A DNA stretch of 56,755 nt. Source: Butyrivibrio sp. NC3005. Its GTDB lineage: Bacteria > Bacillota > Clostridia > Lachnospirales > Lachnospiraceae. The notes below the pieces were generated by a model. The model did no database searches, was not told where the DNA came from, and saw only the letters and a program-made list of their open reading frames with translations. Numbering within the stretch: position 1 is the stretch's first letter; every line of letters starts with the position of its first letter. Made by a program: the position numbers and the translations under genes. The stretch lies in assembly GCF_000424545.1 (NCBI RefSeq), contig NZ_AUKC01000026.1, positions 1 to 56,755 on the forward strand, read 5' to 3'. Below are positions 8,587 through 17,004 of the stretch, one piece after another.

Positions 8587-8615
8587 ATTATAATCTCAAA
8601 GTAGTGTATCTGCAA
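8587..8615 (-). promoter_or_regulatory. Sigma-70-type promoter for the 7930-8523 gene
   Basis: On the minus strand TTGCAG (8610-8615) is followed after 17 bases by a perfect TATAAT (8587-8592). It lies about 65 bp upstream of the ATG. Confidence 0.6.
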
Positions 8616-8662
8616 ACTGTTTTTCGTTAATTTTTACAACTCTATAAGTCCCCTATAATACA

Positions 8663-9316
8663 TCACATAGCCGATTGTTCCAAATCCCTGATTATTAACT
8701 CCCCGCCATCCATCTCATATACCATGTCACATATCTCTGTATCTTCAGCATAATGACTGGCCATTATTATAGTTTTGCCTTGATTTTTCAGTTCTAAAAG
8801 AATTCGTTTAACATCTTTTATGCCATTTTTATCCAATCCATTCATAGGCTCGTCCAGAATGATAAGATCAGGATTTTCCATTATTGCCTGAGCAATTCCA
8901 AGTCTCTGACGCATTCCAAGCGAGAACTTTCCTACCTTTTTCTTACTCTTTGCATCCAAGCCCACAATTTCAATAGCTTTCCTTATTTCATCATCTGATA
9001 TGATATTTTTAATCTTAGCCAGATAATGAAGGTTATCGAAGGCATTGTATTCTCCTAGAAAGCCTGGTGTCTCAATTATCATTCCGAGGCTTTCCGGAAA
9101 GTCAACATCAATTCCTATCCTTTTACCTTCTACTACTATGCTACCTGAAGTCGGTCTTACAAGTCCTGATATAATTTTAAACAAAACAGTTTTTCCCGCA
9201 CCATTTTTCCCTATGATTCCATAGATCTTACCCGATTCCATTGTAAGATTTATATCTTTTAATACCTGTTCATTTTTGAAACTTTTTGACACATTTTTCA
9301 ACTCTATAATATTCAT
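8663..9316 (-). CDS. ABC transporter ATP-binding protein
   Basis: 217 residues, a single nucleotide-binding domain. Walker A is GKNGAGKTV, the signature is FSLGMRQRLGIAQA, Walker B is LIILDEPMNGLD, and the switch His is in MASHYAED. Proteins of this short type pair with separate ABC-2-like membrane subunits to export peptides, bacteriocins or drugs. It is the last gene of the leftward operon that starts at 12752 and overlaps the preceding gene by 4 bp, so the three membrane proteins upstream are its likely partners. Confidence 0.9.
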   Translation of the reverse strand: MNIIELKNVSKSFKNEQVLKDINLTMESGKIYGIIGKNGAGKTVLFKIISGLVRPTSGSIVVEGKRIGIDVDFPESLGMIIETPGFLGEYNAFDNLHYLAKIKNIISDDEIRKAIEIVGLDAKSKKKVGKFSLGMRQRLGIAQAIMENPDLIILDEPMNGLDKNGIKDVKRILLELKNQGKTIIMASHYAEDTEICDMVYEMDGGELIIRDLEQSAM

Positions 9317-9999
9317 AACACAAGCCTTTCACATTTTTCATTAGAAATCAATGATTTTACAGCCAGAAACAACACAATCGATATCACAGCTTCAATAATT
9401 CCAATTCCTATCCCTGAATATACAGTGTTGTCAATATCCTTCAATCGTATATACATTCCACTTATGCCTATTAAATTATTATCTGACACTGAAAAAACAT
9501 ATAATAATCCCTCAAATACTACCAACACACCTGGACAAATCGAATTCTTAAAAAGAACTCCGCTGCATATCAATATACTAATATACATCTGCAGGTGCAT
9601 ATAAAAAAACACTATTATTAACAAATCATTCATTAATGAAATGCCATCTCTTTGCTCTATTATTACTAATTCCAAAGCGCTAAATATATAAATCAGAAAG
9701 ATACTAAACTGAGTATTAAAAAAATAATTTCTCCACCATGTTTTATAATTTTTATAGCGATATATTTCGAACAAAAACATTCTTTGATTATTCAACATTT
9801 CATAGCCGGTAATGAGAAAATACATTGCAAAAACAAACAGCCACTTTCCCATTGCAAGTACATTTATATCACCATAGTTATACTCTACTCCACCATAAAT
9901 ATTACAAACTATGTTTTTACATCCCACATTCCATATAATCATAAAAACTGAAAATAAAAAAATGATTATAACTTCAAATATTATAGTTTTTTTCTTCAT
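9313..9999 (-). CDS. Membrane protein, putative ABC transporter permease subunit
   Basis: 228 residues with about six hydrophobic segments, the first beginning at residue 5. No enzymatic motif is visible. It overlaps the ATPase gene by 4 bp and follows two more membrane-protein genes, which supports a role as an ABC-2-type permease. The sequence is very low in conserved features, so the assignment rests on context. Confidence 0.65.
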   Translation of the reverse strand: MKKKTIIFEVIIIFLFSVFMIIWNVGCKNIVCNIYGGVEYNYGDINVLAMGKWLFVFAMYFLITGYEMLNNQRMFLFEIYRYKNYKTWWRNYFFNTQFSIFLIYIFSALELVIIEQRDGISLMNDLLIIVFFYMHLQMYISILICSGVLFKNSICPGVLVVFEGLLYVFSVSDNNLIGISGMYIRLKDIDNTVYSGIGIGIIEAVISIVLFLAVKSLISNEKCERLVL

Positions 10000-10037
10000 T
10001 TTCCCTCACAGTTAATTGTAAGATGACGTATCTTAAC

Positions 10038-10880
10038 CTATGCACCCACAATATCACAATATTTAATAGCCTTGTTAGTTACCGAAGAAAACAATATCAA
10101 ACAAAGAAGAAGTACTGCAACCGATGAAAAAATCTCGACAAAAGAATTTCCCGGAAGAACAATTGTCGGCATAGCCTTAGCCATGAGTGAATAATCAGAC
10201 ACCAGCATAAAACCCTCTTTCATCAATTCATAATTCACAAAGTGAAAAACAATCGCTATTACAACTCCTGTATTCTGCTTAAATATTATGCAGCACATAT
10301 ACAATGCATATTCGAGAACTAATCCATACAATAAGCTGCCAAGCAGTGTTATTGCAAAAATAGTCAAAGGACCTCCAGAATGCAATAATTCGATATTATT
10401 AAATCCTATTTCAAACGATTTCTCATACCTTATTCCCTTGCACATATCTACCATAGCATTGCTATAACAATTTGCAAGATAACCTTTTGCAAATCCGAAT
10501 ACTATTGATGAAATAGCTATAACTGAATAATAAACAAATCCCTGAATAAGTAGATATAGCTTAACTCCTCTATTCCATATTATTTTTTTCGTTCTGTAAA
10601 ATACATTTATACTGTCTTTATCTAGATAAGGGGCATTAGAGATTACCAGAATAATACCAAGCGCCATCAACAACATAGAAATATTATCATTACCGATTAT
10701 AATGAACAGTTCCAAAACATTGATATTCTCACTTATAACATCCGCATACTGAAGATATGACATTCCTTTCCAGATCACAATGCATATTCCAACAAAAAAT
10801 CCAAGCCAGACCTTAACTTGTCTGACCTGGACTCTGAAAAGATATGAACACACCTGCAATTCACCTTTCAGATCACTCAA
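10038..10880 (-). CDS. Membrane protein, putative ABC transporter permease subunit
   Basis: 280 residues with about six to seven hydrophobic segments and a periplasm-sized hydrophilic loop in the middle, around residues 140-170. It begins MSDLKGELQVCSYLFRVQVR, an amphipathic start common in ABC-2 permeases. It overlaps the upstream membrane gene by 8 bp and is followed by a 38-bp gap, so it belongs to the same operon. Confidence 0.65.
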   Translation of the reverse strand: MSDLKGELQVCSYLFRVQVRQVKVWLGFFVGICIVIWKGMSYLQYADVISENINVLELFIIIGNDNISMLLMALGIILVISNAPYLDKDSINVFYRTKKIIWNRGVKLYLLIQGFVYYSVIAISSIVFGFAKGYLANCYSNAMVDMCKGIRYEKSFEIGFNNIELLHSGGPLTIFAITLLGSLLYGLVLEYALYMCCIIFKQNTGVVIAIVFHFVNYELMKEGFMLVSDYSLMAKAMPTIVLPGNSFVEIFSSVAVLLLCLILFSSVTNKAIKYCDIVGA

Positions 10881-11625
10881 CTTTCATTCTCCTCTTGATT
10901 CCAATGTAAGCAGCTATACTCATAAGTGCTATATATACAATTTCCATCAACACAGCTAGAGGATAAGACTGAATATCATCTCCTCTTATTAAGAAAATTG
11001 GATTTATGAACTTTATCTTGTAAAACATCACCCACATAAGCTCATATACAATAAAAGGGCATATCAAAGCCATGTATTTATTGCAGGTCCACGCTGCAAA
11101 CGCAAGACTACAGATTGACCAAATAGCACCGAACAAAAATCCCAGTATCACCTTGCCGCACAGAACATACCAATCTCCATAATGAGTAATATAATATTCT
11201 ATTCTTGTTCCTTGATACAAGCCAGTTGTAGGCATACCAGGTTCTCCGACACTATAAGCAAGCAAACACATAATCAGCATGGGCAGTGCAATTATAAGTC
11301 CACCTGTAAATCCCACTGTGATAATTCTCATTTTTGCAAACTTTTTAGCTTCCATTCTGGCTGCTATCATCTTAATATATCCGCTGGAACATTCACTGCT
11401 AAATGCTATCGAATACGCTATTGACGGAAATATTGCCGCAAATGGTGTGAAACCTGATAAAGCCGTTGCTGCTACTATAATCTCGTAGCAGCTAGGATTT
11501 AGGTCAAACGGAATATTCTGTTCAATAGCTCTTGCGAAAATCAGGCAAATAATTATAAATGCAAGGTAAAAACCTTTGCATAAAAATGCTCTTTTTAAAT
11601 CAATCCAAAAAATCTTTTTCATCAT
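10873..11625 (-). CDS. ABC-2-type membrane permease subunit
   Basis: 250 residues with about six transmembrane segments. It starts MMKKIFWIDLKRAFLCKGF, the cytosolic amphipathic entry typical of ABC-2 permeases. It overlaps the lipoprotein gene upstream by 4 bp and the next permease gene by 8 bp, which indicates translational coupling. Its substrate is unknown. Confidence 0.7.
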   Translation of the reverse strand: MMKKIFWIDLKRAFLCKGFYLAFIIICLIFARAIEQNIPFDLNPSCYEIIVAATALSGFTPFAAIFPSIAYSIAFSSECSSGYIKMIAARMEAKKFAKMRIITVGFTGGLIIALPMLIMCLLAYSVGEPGMPTTGLYQGTRIEYYITHYGDWYVLCGKVILGFLFGAIWSICSLAFAAWTCNKYMALICPFIVYELMWVMFYKIKFINPIFLIRGDDIQSYPLAVLMEIVYIALMSIAAYIGIKRRMKVE

Positions 11626-12752
11626 TCTATCTCGCCTGTTAAAGCATTAATATAAACACCCATAGACATTAAAGACTGCATATCTGTACTATCAGATACA
11701 GAATTCTGATCGGTCATAAAATACCAAACAGGAGTAAGTGTTACAGTTTTCCAGTCCTTTGTTTTTGCCAGATAACCAAGGCCGCACTTATTATATGTGA
11801 ATCCTTTGTCCGGTACTATAAGTCCTTTTTTCATATAACGTTCCACACTAGAAACAGCCTCACCAAAGCTTATTATAGACTTTTCTTCTTTCTTCAATGT
11901 CTTCCAAAGGCATTCTTCAGCATTAATATAAAAGATGCCATCTTTACATATTTTCACATCAATATTGGGCTCAACGCCTGAATTATAAGAAAATAATTTT
12001 GATACTATAGGAGAATTTTGATAACACGGATAGCAATTGAATTCATAATATCCGTCTCCGTCTGCTTTTGCGACACTTTTAACATCTTTTATTACACCGC
12101 CATCTCCAAATGCTGATGATAATTTATCTATTACATCTTTTTGTGCCTGATTAATTGAATATTCACCTATTTTATCTGCCACAGGAACTCCGTCAAAACC
12201 ACCTTCAGTAGCGCCATTATCCCATTGATTTCCATATTTTTTATCTAAAGTTTCATTTGTAAAATTAAAGTCTGATCCGATAATTTCTATAGATAAATTT
12301 TCACTTTTTATTTCAGCACTTCCATTCGCAACTGTATGATTATATGAGGAAGATTCTCCATTGTCAAAATCATCATTTACAGACATATCAGAACTTTTAT
12401 CAGAAATACTTACCTCACCTTTACCATCCATAAAAGTCTTATTTATATTATCCATTGAGAGATTTTTTACATCAGATTCAACTTCTGCAACACATATACT
12501 TTTTTTATCATATCCTTGTATATCGCTATCTATATTAAATTCGCGATCTTTTGCTTTTACTGTATATTTACAATGGTATACATTATCTGACTGTGTTATA
12601 CCTAATGTTTTCTCATCAACTTCACTATTTTGGGTACTGTCCTTGGCAAAGCTTACCCCATTTTCATTCTGAGCTACTGGTGCAGACTGACATCCAAAAA
12701 GCATGCTGGTGCAAACCCCAACAACAAGCATAATTCTAATACTCTTTTTCAT
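11622..12752 (-). CDS. Secreted lipoprotein, first gene of the LytTR-linked ABC operon
   Basis: About 376 residues. A signal peptide of lipoprotein type (MKKSIRIMLVVGVCTSMLFG then Cys) gives a lipobox ending LFGC, so the mature protein should be anchored on the outer face of the membrane. No catalytic domain is recognised; the C-terminal part (YMKKGLIVPDKGFTYNKCG region, WYFM) resembles PepSY-like or regulatory lipoproteins only vaguely. I chose the ATG at 12752, with AGGAGAAAGGA upstream. The in-frame ATG at 12803 would coincide with the expected transcription start. It overlaps the downstream permease gene by 4 bp. Confidence 0.75.
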   Translation of the reverse strand: MKKSIRIMLVVGVCTSMLFGCQSAPVAQNENGVSFAKDSTQNSEVDEKTLGITQSDNVYHCKYTVKAKDREFNIDSDIQGYDKKSICVAEVESDVKNLSMDNINKTFMDGKGEVSISDKSSDMSVNDDFDNGESSSYNHTVANGSAEIKSENLSIEIIGSDFNFTNETLDKKYGNQWDNGATEGGFDGVPVADKIGEYSINQAQKDVIDKLSSAFGDGGVIKDVKSVAKADGDGYYEFNCYPCYQNSPIVSKLFSYNSGVEPNIDVKICKDGIFYINAEECLWKTLKKEEKSIISFGEAVSSVERYMKKGLIVPDKGFTYNKCGLGYLAKTKDWKTVTLTPVWYFMTDQNSVSDSTDMQSLMSMGVYINALTGEIE

Positions 12753-12808
12753 TGCATTCCTTTCTCCTAACATAAATAGTTTTAAGTTACTGCCTGCAGA
12801 CAATTAGC

Positions 12809-12837
12809 AGTATACACCCTATTTTTGCGTTTGTGTG
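12809..12837 (-). promoter_or_regulatory. Activator-dependent promoter of the lipoprotein/ABC operon
   Basis: On the minus strand a TATACT -10 (12809-12814) lies 17 bp from the position of a -35 hexamer that reads GCCACA (12832-12837), far from consensus. The proximal LytTR-like repeat ends 5 bp further upstream. A poor -35 next to an activator site is the usual layout of LytTR-activated promoters. Confidence 0.5.
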
Positions 12838-12841
12838 GCAA

Positions 12842-12872
12842 ACGACGTGAAAAGTGCCTGAGACGACGTGAA
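12842..12872. promoter_or_regulatory. Two 10-bp direct repeats 21 bp apart, probable LytTR regulator site
   Basis: ACGACGTGAA occurs at 12842-12851 and again at 12863-12872, exactly 21 bp apart (two helical turns). LytTR-domain regulators of the AgrA/ComE type bind pairs of about 9-bp direct repeats with this spacing. A LytTR response regulator is encoded 1.5 kb away, on the other strand. The same pair is duplicated at 16821-16851. Confidence 0.7.
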
Positions 12873-12936
12873 TAGCATGTTTATTTAATTTTTTTAATCG
12901 TTTTTTGATTTTTTTTGTAAAAAAACATTTCCCCCC

Positions 12937-12965
12937 TTGACATTGCATAATTATAAGTTTAATAT
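12937..12965 (+). promoter_or_regulatory. Strong sigma-70-type promoter for the two-component system
   Basis: TTGACA (12937-12942), a 17-base spacer and TAATAT (12960-12965) lie about 45 bp upstream of the kinase start at 13011. It is divergent from the LytTR-controlled operon promoter. Confidence 0.6.
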
Positions 12966-13010
12966 TTTTTATGTTTCTATCAACTTTAGCCCATTTATAT
13001 TGCTTATATT

Positions 13011-14428
13011 ATGATGATGACACACATATATTATGCTTGGAGTTTTTTGGTAACAACTGTTCTTACATTTCTATTCTTGTTATTTCTCAAGGGAAAATTA
13101 ACACTCAATTCCCGTTTTAGCATGAACACCTATCATGTACTGTCTGTATCATTTGCGATAATTTATTCCATTGTTTTTTTAATACAAAAGTACATATTTT
13201 TTTCTCTTAAACTTCATTTTATAGTAATGTTTTTTCTGTATTCACTTTTTTGTGTATTTTCTTTGAAGGACACATTTCTAAAAAGATATTCTTCGTCAAC
13301 TACTATTTGACTATGTTACTGATAGCTCATTCTATCAGTCTTTACATACTGACTACCTTATCGAATTTGAGCCTTTCTAAGACTCTATTTGGAGCAAAGT
13401 ATTATTTTGCAAACACAATAATAAATCTAGTTATTGTGTCCATACTTATATACCTTTCGAATTTCATTAAATGGAAAGATTTTAACTTTTCTATCTCACA
13501 TACACTTTTTTATATGTTGCTTTATGCTTTATTCTTCTTTTACTGTGAGAATATAATTTCAGTGATAATTTTTTCTTACAAAAAGTATCATAGTAAATTC
13601 ATGGTATCAGAATTGAATAAGTCATTGTTTTTTTACTCGATTTTATTTTATGTTGTTTTACACCATATTTATTTGTTAAAGTGTTCTAACGCACAAAAAG
13701 CAAAACTAGAACACGAAAACTACAAACTTTCGCTTGAACATGACGATTATCTAAAACTTACCACCGAATTAGAACCACTGAAAATGCTTAAGCATGATCT
13801 CAAATCCCATCTGTCAACGCTAGAGCTGCTAGCACAAAACAACAAATGTGAGGATTCCGATGTACAACAGTATATTAAAAGGTATTTATACGATATTGAC
13901 ACTTGTCCTTTATGCAACGTCACCGGCATTCCTATTTTAGACTGTATTTTATCCACACATTTTTTTGCCGCTCAAAAAAACAACATTATTGTCGAGAAAA
14001 ATATAATATGGCCCAAAGATATCTTGATTGATCTTTTCGATTTATCGACTATCCTCAACAATTTGTGGTCAAACGCAATTACAGCAGTTTCGTCTTTGCA
14101 TGGAAAAGATATAACGCAATATATAAAATTCACCATCAAACCAGCTCATATGATGCTGCTGATTTATATTGAAAATCCATACGAAGGGGATTTGAAAAAG
14201 ACTTCAAAATGTAATTATATCTCGAAGAAAACAACTAGAAACCATGGTTATGGAATAAAAAATATAAGAAAAATAGTAGAAAGAAACAACGGTATTATAA
14301 CATTTTCCGACGACAACAATATATTTAAAGTGAATATTCTTTTTCCAATAAAGGTGAGAAATCAAAATGAATATTATTATACTAGAAGACAACAAAAATC
14401 ACAGAGAACAATTAATTGGCCTTCTTAA
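13011..14428 (+). pseudogene. AgrC-like sensor histidine kinase, interrupted by one frameshift
   Basis: Two overlapping frames make one protein of about 472 residues. The first (13011-13310) carries the N-terminal membrane helices. The second, entered from the run of five A at 13280-13284 by adding one base, continues the membrane region with IFFVNYYLTMLLIAHS and then a GHKL-type kinase. The phosphoacceptor region reads LKMLKHDLKSHLSTLELL, with His182 of the second frame. The N box is NLWSNAITA and a late glycine motif is GYGIKNI. This is the AgrC/ComD class, which senses extracellular peptides through a multi-helix membrane domain. The 3' end overlaps the response regulator gene by 62 bp. 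No agrB or agrD is visible. Either a base-calling error or a true inactivating mutation is possible. Confidence 0.75.
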
Positions 14429-15077
14429 CGAATGGTCACTTTCATCAAACCACAAGCTTACTATACTTTCATATGCTTCAGTTGAAGATTTCTGGTCCTA
14501 CCATACCAAAGACCAACTCACCGAAACTGATTTATTCCTGCTCGATATAAAGATAAATAAATCAAATGGTCTGGATTTTGCAAAGCTTATAAGAAAAAAT
14601 GGATACAACAGAGCAATTGTATTTACTACTTCTTTTTCTGAATTTGTAATAGACGGATACGACGTTAATGCAACAGGATTTCTCATCAAGCCTGTAGAAT
14701 ACGAGAAACTCAAAAAAGTTTTAGATAAAATATTAAAATCATTTGCCAATGGAGTATACACCTTTAAAACTACAACTCGTTCACAATTAACTCTTTTTTA
14801 TAAAGATATTTGCTTTTTCGAATGCAACAATCATAGTATTGAAATTATAACCACAAAAGCTCAGTACTCCCAACGAGCCAAATTTGAAGATTTGAAACAT
14901 ATTTTGCCATCAGTTTTTATCCAAATCCATAGATCATATATTGTTAATATAGACTTTGTGGAAATGATACAGGATTCTGAAGTTTACCTCAGTACAGGTG
15001 TCAAGCTCCCTATTAGCAAAAAATACATGGATACACTAAAAAACTCTTATGCAACAAGCTTACTTTACAGTATTTAG
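14367..15077 (+). CDS. LytTR-family response regulator (AgrA/ComE-like)
   Basis: 236 residues. The N-terminal receiver domain has the acidic pocket (ILEDN), phosphoacceptor Asp60 in LFLLDIKIN, and a Lys near VEYEKLKK. The C-terminal LytTR DNA-binding domain follows, with DICFFECNNHSIEII, QIHRSYIVNID and LPISKKYMDTLK. AAGGTGAGA precedes the ATG inside the kinase gene. It probably acts with the overlapping kinase gene and binds the paired ACGACGTGAA repeats at 12842-12872 and 16821-16851. The last codons are repeated in a duplicated block at 16202. Confidence 0.9.
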   Translation: MNIIILEDNKNHREQLIGLLNEWSLSSNHKLTILSYASVEDFWSYHTKDQLTETDLFLLDIKINKSNGLDFAKLIRKNGYNRAIVFTTSFSEFVIDGYDVNATGFLIKPVEYEKLKKVLDKILKSFANGVYTFKTTTRSQLTLFYKDICFFECNNHSIEIITTKAQYSQRAKFEDLKHILPSVFIQIHRSYIVNIDFVEMIQDSEVYLSTGVKLPISKKYMDTLKNSYATSLLYSI

Positions 15078-15200
15078 TTTTTTATGCAATTATATGTTTT
15101 CTAATGATATTGTAACTTCACCATCAGTCTCTTTATCTATATCCACATATACCGTCCATTTAGCATTATCATACTTCTCGGGAACGGAAATGACCTCATT
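15037..15200. repeat. Segmental duplication, left copy
   Basis: This 164-bp block, from the last codons of the response regulator into the 3' part of a lipoprotein reading frame on the other strand, is nearly identical to 16202-16363, differing at only a few positions. After CCTCATT at 15200 the sequence diverges completely. The lipoprotein part here is a truncated remnant. Confidence 0.85.
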
Positions 15201-15280
15201 AAAAAAATATATTGAAACTTTATTAATCGTTTGATATTATTTTTTGCGTAACTCTAAATGAAAGTACGGAAGGAAAATTT

Positions 15281-15522
15281 ATGTGTAAAAGGATTGTAAT
15301 ATTTTTATTAGTATTTATGATGACGATTTGTTCATTGCCTATATTTGGAGAAACTGTTTATGCCAAGGAGACAATTTCTCTCGGAAATGAAAATAATTCT
15401 ATACTTTTTATGGAAAATACACACATGAATTGAAAATTCTGGGTCGATATGGTGATTTTAGAATATTCGGTTATCGTGAATCTACTGGTAGATGGGTATT
15501 TGAAAAATTCGGAAGGCATTAA
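15281..15522 (+). pseudogene. Small secreted protein, frameshifted
   Basis: A 50-residue frame starts at 15281 with a good signal peptide (MCKRIVIFLLVFMMTICSLP, then cleavage near VYA-KE). It stops at 15431-15433. If one base is added near 15396-15400 the frame continues through YTFYGKYTHELKILGRYG to a stop at 15520-15522, giving about 80 residues. The mature part is not a family I recognise. GGAAGGAAAA precedes the start. It lies between the two copies of the 164-bp duplication, next to a two-component system. Confidence 0.55.
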
Positions 15523-15528
15523 GCACAC

Positions 15529-15876
15529 ATGGAATATAGTAAATTTTACATTGAAATAAAAAACAACCTTGAAAAATATCATTTAATTCAGGAAACAAAA
15601 GAAAATGCATTAGCATATATCATAAATTGTAAATCTGATGCAAGGGAGACATACGATGATTGGCTTGAAATGTCTGGAATTCGTGAGAATAATCTTGAAG
15701 ACCTTGTAACTTTCAAAGTGCTAAATATCGGATACGAAATCAGCTACAAGACCGATACGCCTGCCGAGCACTATGCAGTAGTACTTGATGTTATAGCAAA
15801 TGGTACAAGCATCTGTACCTACCATTGTTTATATTGTTTAGATGGAACATGTGATGATGACTATATCTTGATGTAA
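15529..15876 (+). CDS. Unknown small protein, 115 residues
   Basis: It begins 6 bp after the end of the secreted-protein frame. It has no signal peptide, is rich in acidic residues, and ends with several cysteines (CTYHCLYCLDGTCDDD). I do not recognise a family. GGAAGG lies 12 bp before the ATG, a rather long spacing. A clear terminator at 15949-15981 follows, which supports a transcribed two-gene unit. Confidence 0.55.
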   Translation: MEYSKFYIEIKNNLEKYHLIQETKENALAYIINCKSDARETYDDWLEMSGIRENNLEDLVTFKVLNIGYEISYKTDTPAEHYAVVLDVIANGTSICTYHCLYCLDGTCDDDYILM

Positions 15877-15948
15877 AATCCACGTAACCCGCAAAAAGCT
15901 GCGCATCGTTTATCGCAATGTCATTAAGTTAAGATTACATCAGAAAGA

Positions 15949-15981
15949 TCTCTACATCAAAATGGTGTAGGGGGCTTTTTT
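15949..15981 (+). terminator. Rho-independent terminator
   Basis: CTCTACA pairs with TGTAGGG (one G-U) around a short loop. It is followed by GGCTTTTTT. It lies downstream of the small proteins at 15281-15876. Confidence 0.75.
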
Positions 15982-16201
15982 AAAAAGCATTGACAAATAA
16001 GGCTGGTTTCTGAAAACGCAAAGTCTTTTTGCATCGATTATGAAATGCAGACGTAATCAGCTTTTTGTCGGCAGCGAAGAAAGATAATTATAGAAGCGTT
16101 CGAAGCTGTATTTAGACTCTTTTCAAAGAAACTATTTGAGATTCCTTCTTTCCTGGTTCAAATGGCCAGTATCCATACAACATACTTCATCTGAATGCGT
16201 T
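15982..16201. other. Gene-free stretch between terminator and duplication
   Basis: I see no open frame with a ribosome-binding site and no known RNA motif. The string TTCAAATGGCCAGT near 16160 resembles part of the hairpin at 3410-3452. Confidence 0.4.
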
Positions 16202-16363
16202 TAAAAACTCTTATGTAACAAGCTTACTTTACAGTATTTAGTTTTTATGCAATTATGTGTTTTCTAATGATATTGTAACTTCACCATCAGTCTCTTTATC
16301 TATATCCACATATACCGTCCATTTAGCATTATCATACTTCTCGGGAACGGAAATAACCTCATT
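16202..16363. repeat. Segmental duplication, right copy
   Basis: It is nearly identical to 15037-15200. It carries the last codons of the response regulator (KNSYVTSLLYSI then stop) on the plus strand and the 3' end of an intact lipoprotein gene on the minus strand. The two copies bracket about 1 kb holding the small secreted proteins. Confidence 0.85.
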
Positions 16364-16639
16364 GAGCGTACCTGAAATTGTAAAGGTATATTTATCATTT
16401 TTATCTGACATTATCTTAACATTTATACTTCCAGAACTTGTATTTCCCTTAACACGAATTATATCGAAAGTATTATCATTAGGAAGTATTTTCTCATAAT
16501 GGCTATACTTTTCTTCATATTCCTCTTTGTCAAAATTTAAACTTGTTGAATACAAAACTGTAGCAGCATCTTTCTTACACGAAGCCAGTAAAACAACTAC
16601 AAAGCTAAGCGCCAATATGCATTTGATTTTTTCTTTCAT
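16253..16639 (-). CDS. Small lipoprotein
   Basis: 128 residues from the ATG at 16639, which has GGGAG 8 bp upstream; an ATG 15 bp earlier lacks a good site. The lipoprotein signal peptide ([20 protein letters not shown] then Cys) predicts surface anchoring. The rest is hydrophilic with a beta-rich pattern ([32 protein letters not shown]) and belongs to no family I can name. It overlaps the end of the ABC ATPase fragment by about 35 bp, so it was once the next gene of an ABC exporter operon. Its 3' part is duplicated at 15085-15200. Confidence 0.7.
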   Translation of the reverse strand: MKEKIKCILALSFVVVLLASCKKDAATVLYSTSLNFDKEEYEEKYSHYEKILPNDNTFDIIRVKGNTSSGSINVKIMSDKNDKYTFTISGTLNEVISVPEKYDNAKWTVYVDIDKETDGEVTISLENT

Positions 16640-16772
16640 CCTGTATTCTCCCATCTTCTATTCGTAATATCCTATGTGCATATGAAGCAATGTTTACATC
16701 ATGAGTAACCATAATAATCGTTTTGCCACTGTTATTTAATTCTTGCAGAATACTCATTACTTCTTTTCCTGT
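16605..16772 (-). pseudogene. C-terminal fragment of a MacB-type ABC transporter ATPase
   Basis: About 52 residues ([20 protein letters not shown], then [20 protein letters not shown]) match the last quarter of MacB/LolD-type ATPases, including the switch His in THD. Walker A, the signature and Walker B are missing. The upstream junction at about 16772 joins it directly to a duplicated promoter segment, so the gene lost its 5' three quarters in a rearrangement. Confidence 0.8.
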
Positions 16773-16862
16773 CTGCAGACAATTAGAAGTATACACCCTT
16801 TTTTTATGTTTGTGTGGCAAACGACGTGAAAAGTGCCTGAGACGACGTGAATAACATATTTA
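16770..16862. repeat. Duplicated LytTR-site promoter region
   Basis: This segment is about 90 percent identical to 12791-12888, including the two ACGACGTGAA repeats (16821-16830 and 16842-16851, again 21 bp apart) and a TATACT-like -10 on the minus strand. Here it would drive the truncated ATPase fragment and the lipoprotein. Confidence 0.8.
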
Positions 16863-17004
16863 TTAAATATATTTAATTTTTCTTTTATAATTTCTTTTTT
16901 GCTTGCGTAATCTTCCAAAAACCATTAATATTTATCAGTATGTGCAGTTTCTGATTTTTTCGGAGCTACTGCGCTAACAATAATCTAAAAGGTAGGAATT
17001 TATT

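Noticed and set aside
13011..15077. Complete agr quorum-sensing locus
   Set aside because: The kinase and regulator are AgrC/AgrA-like, but no AgrB protease or AgrD peptide could be found around them.
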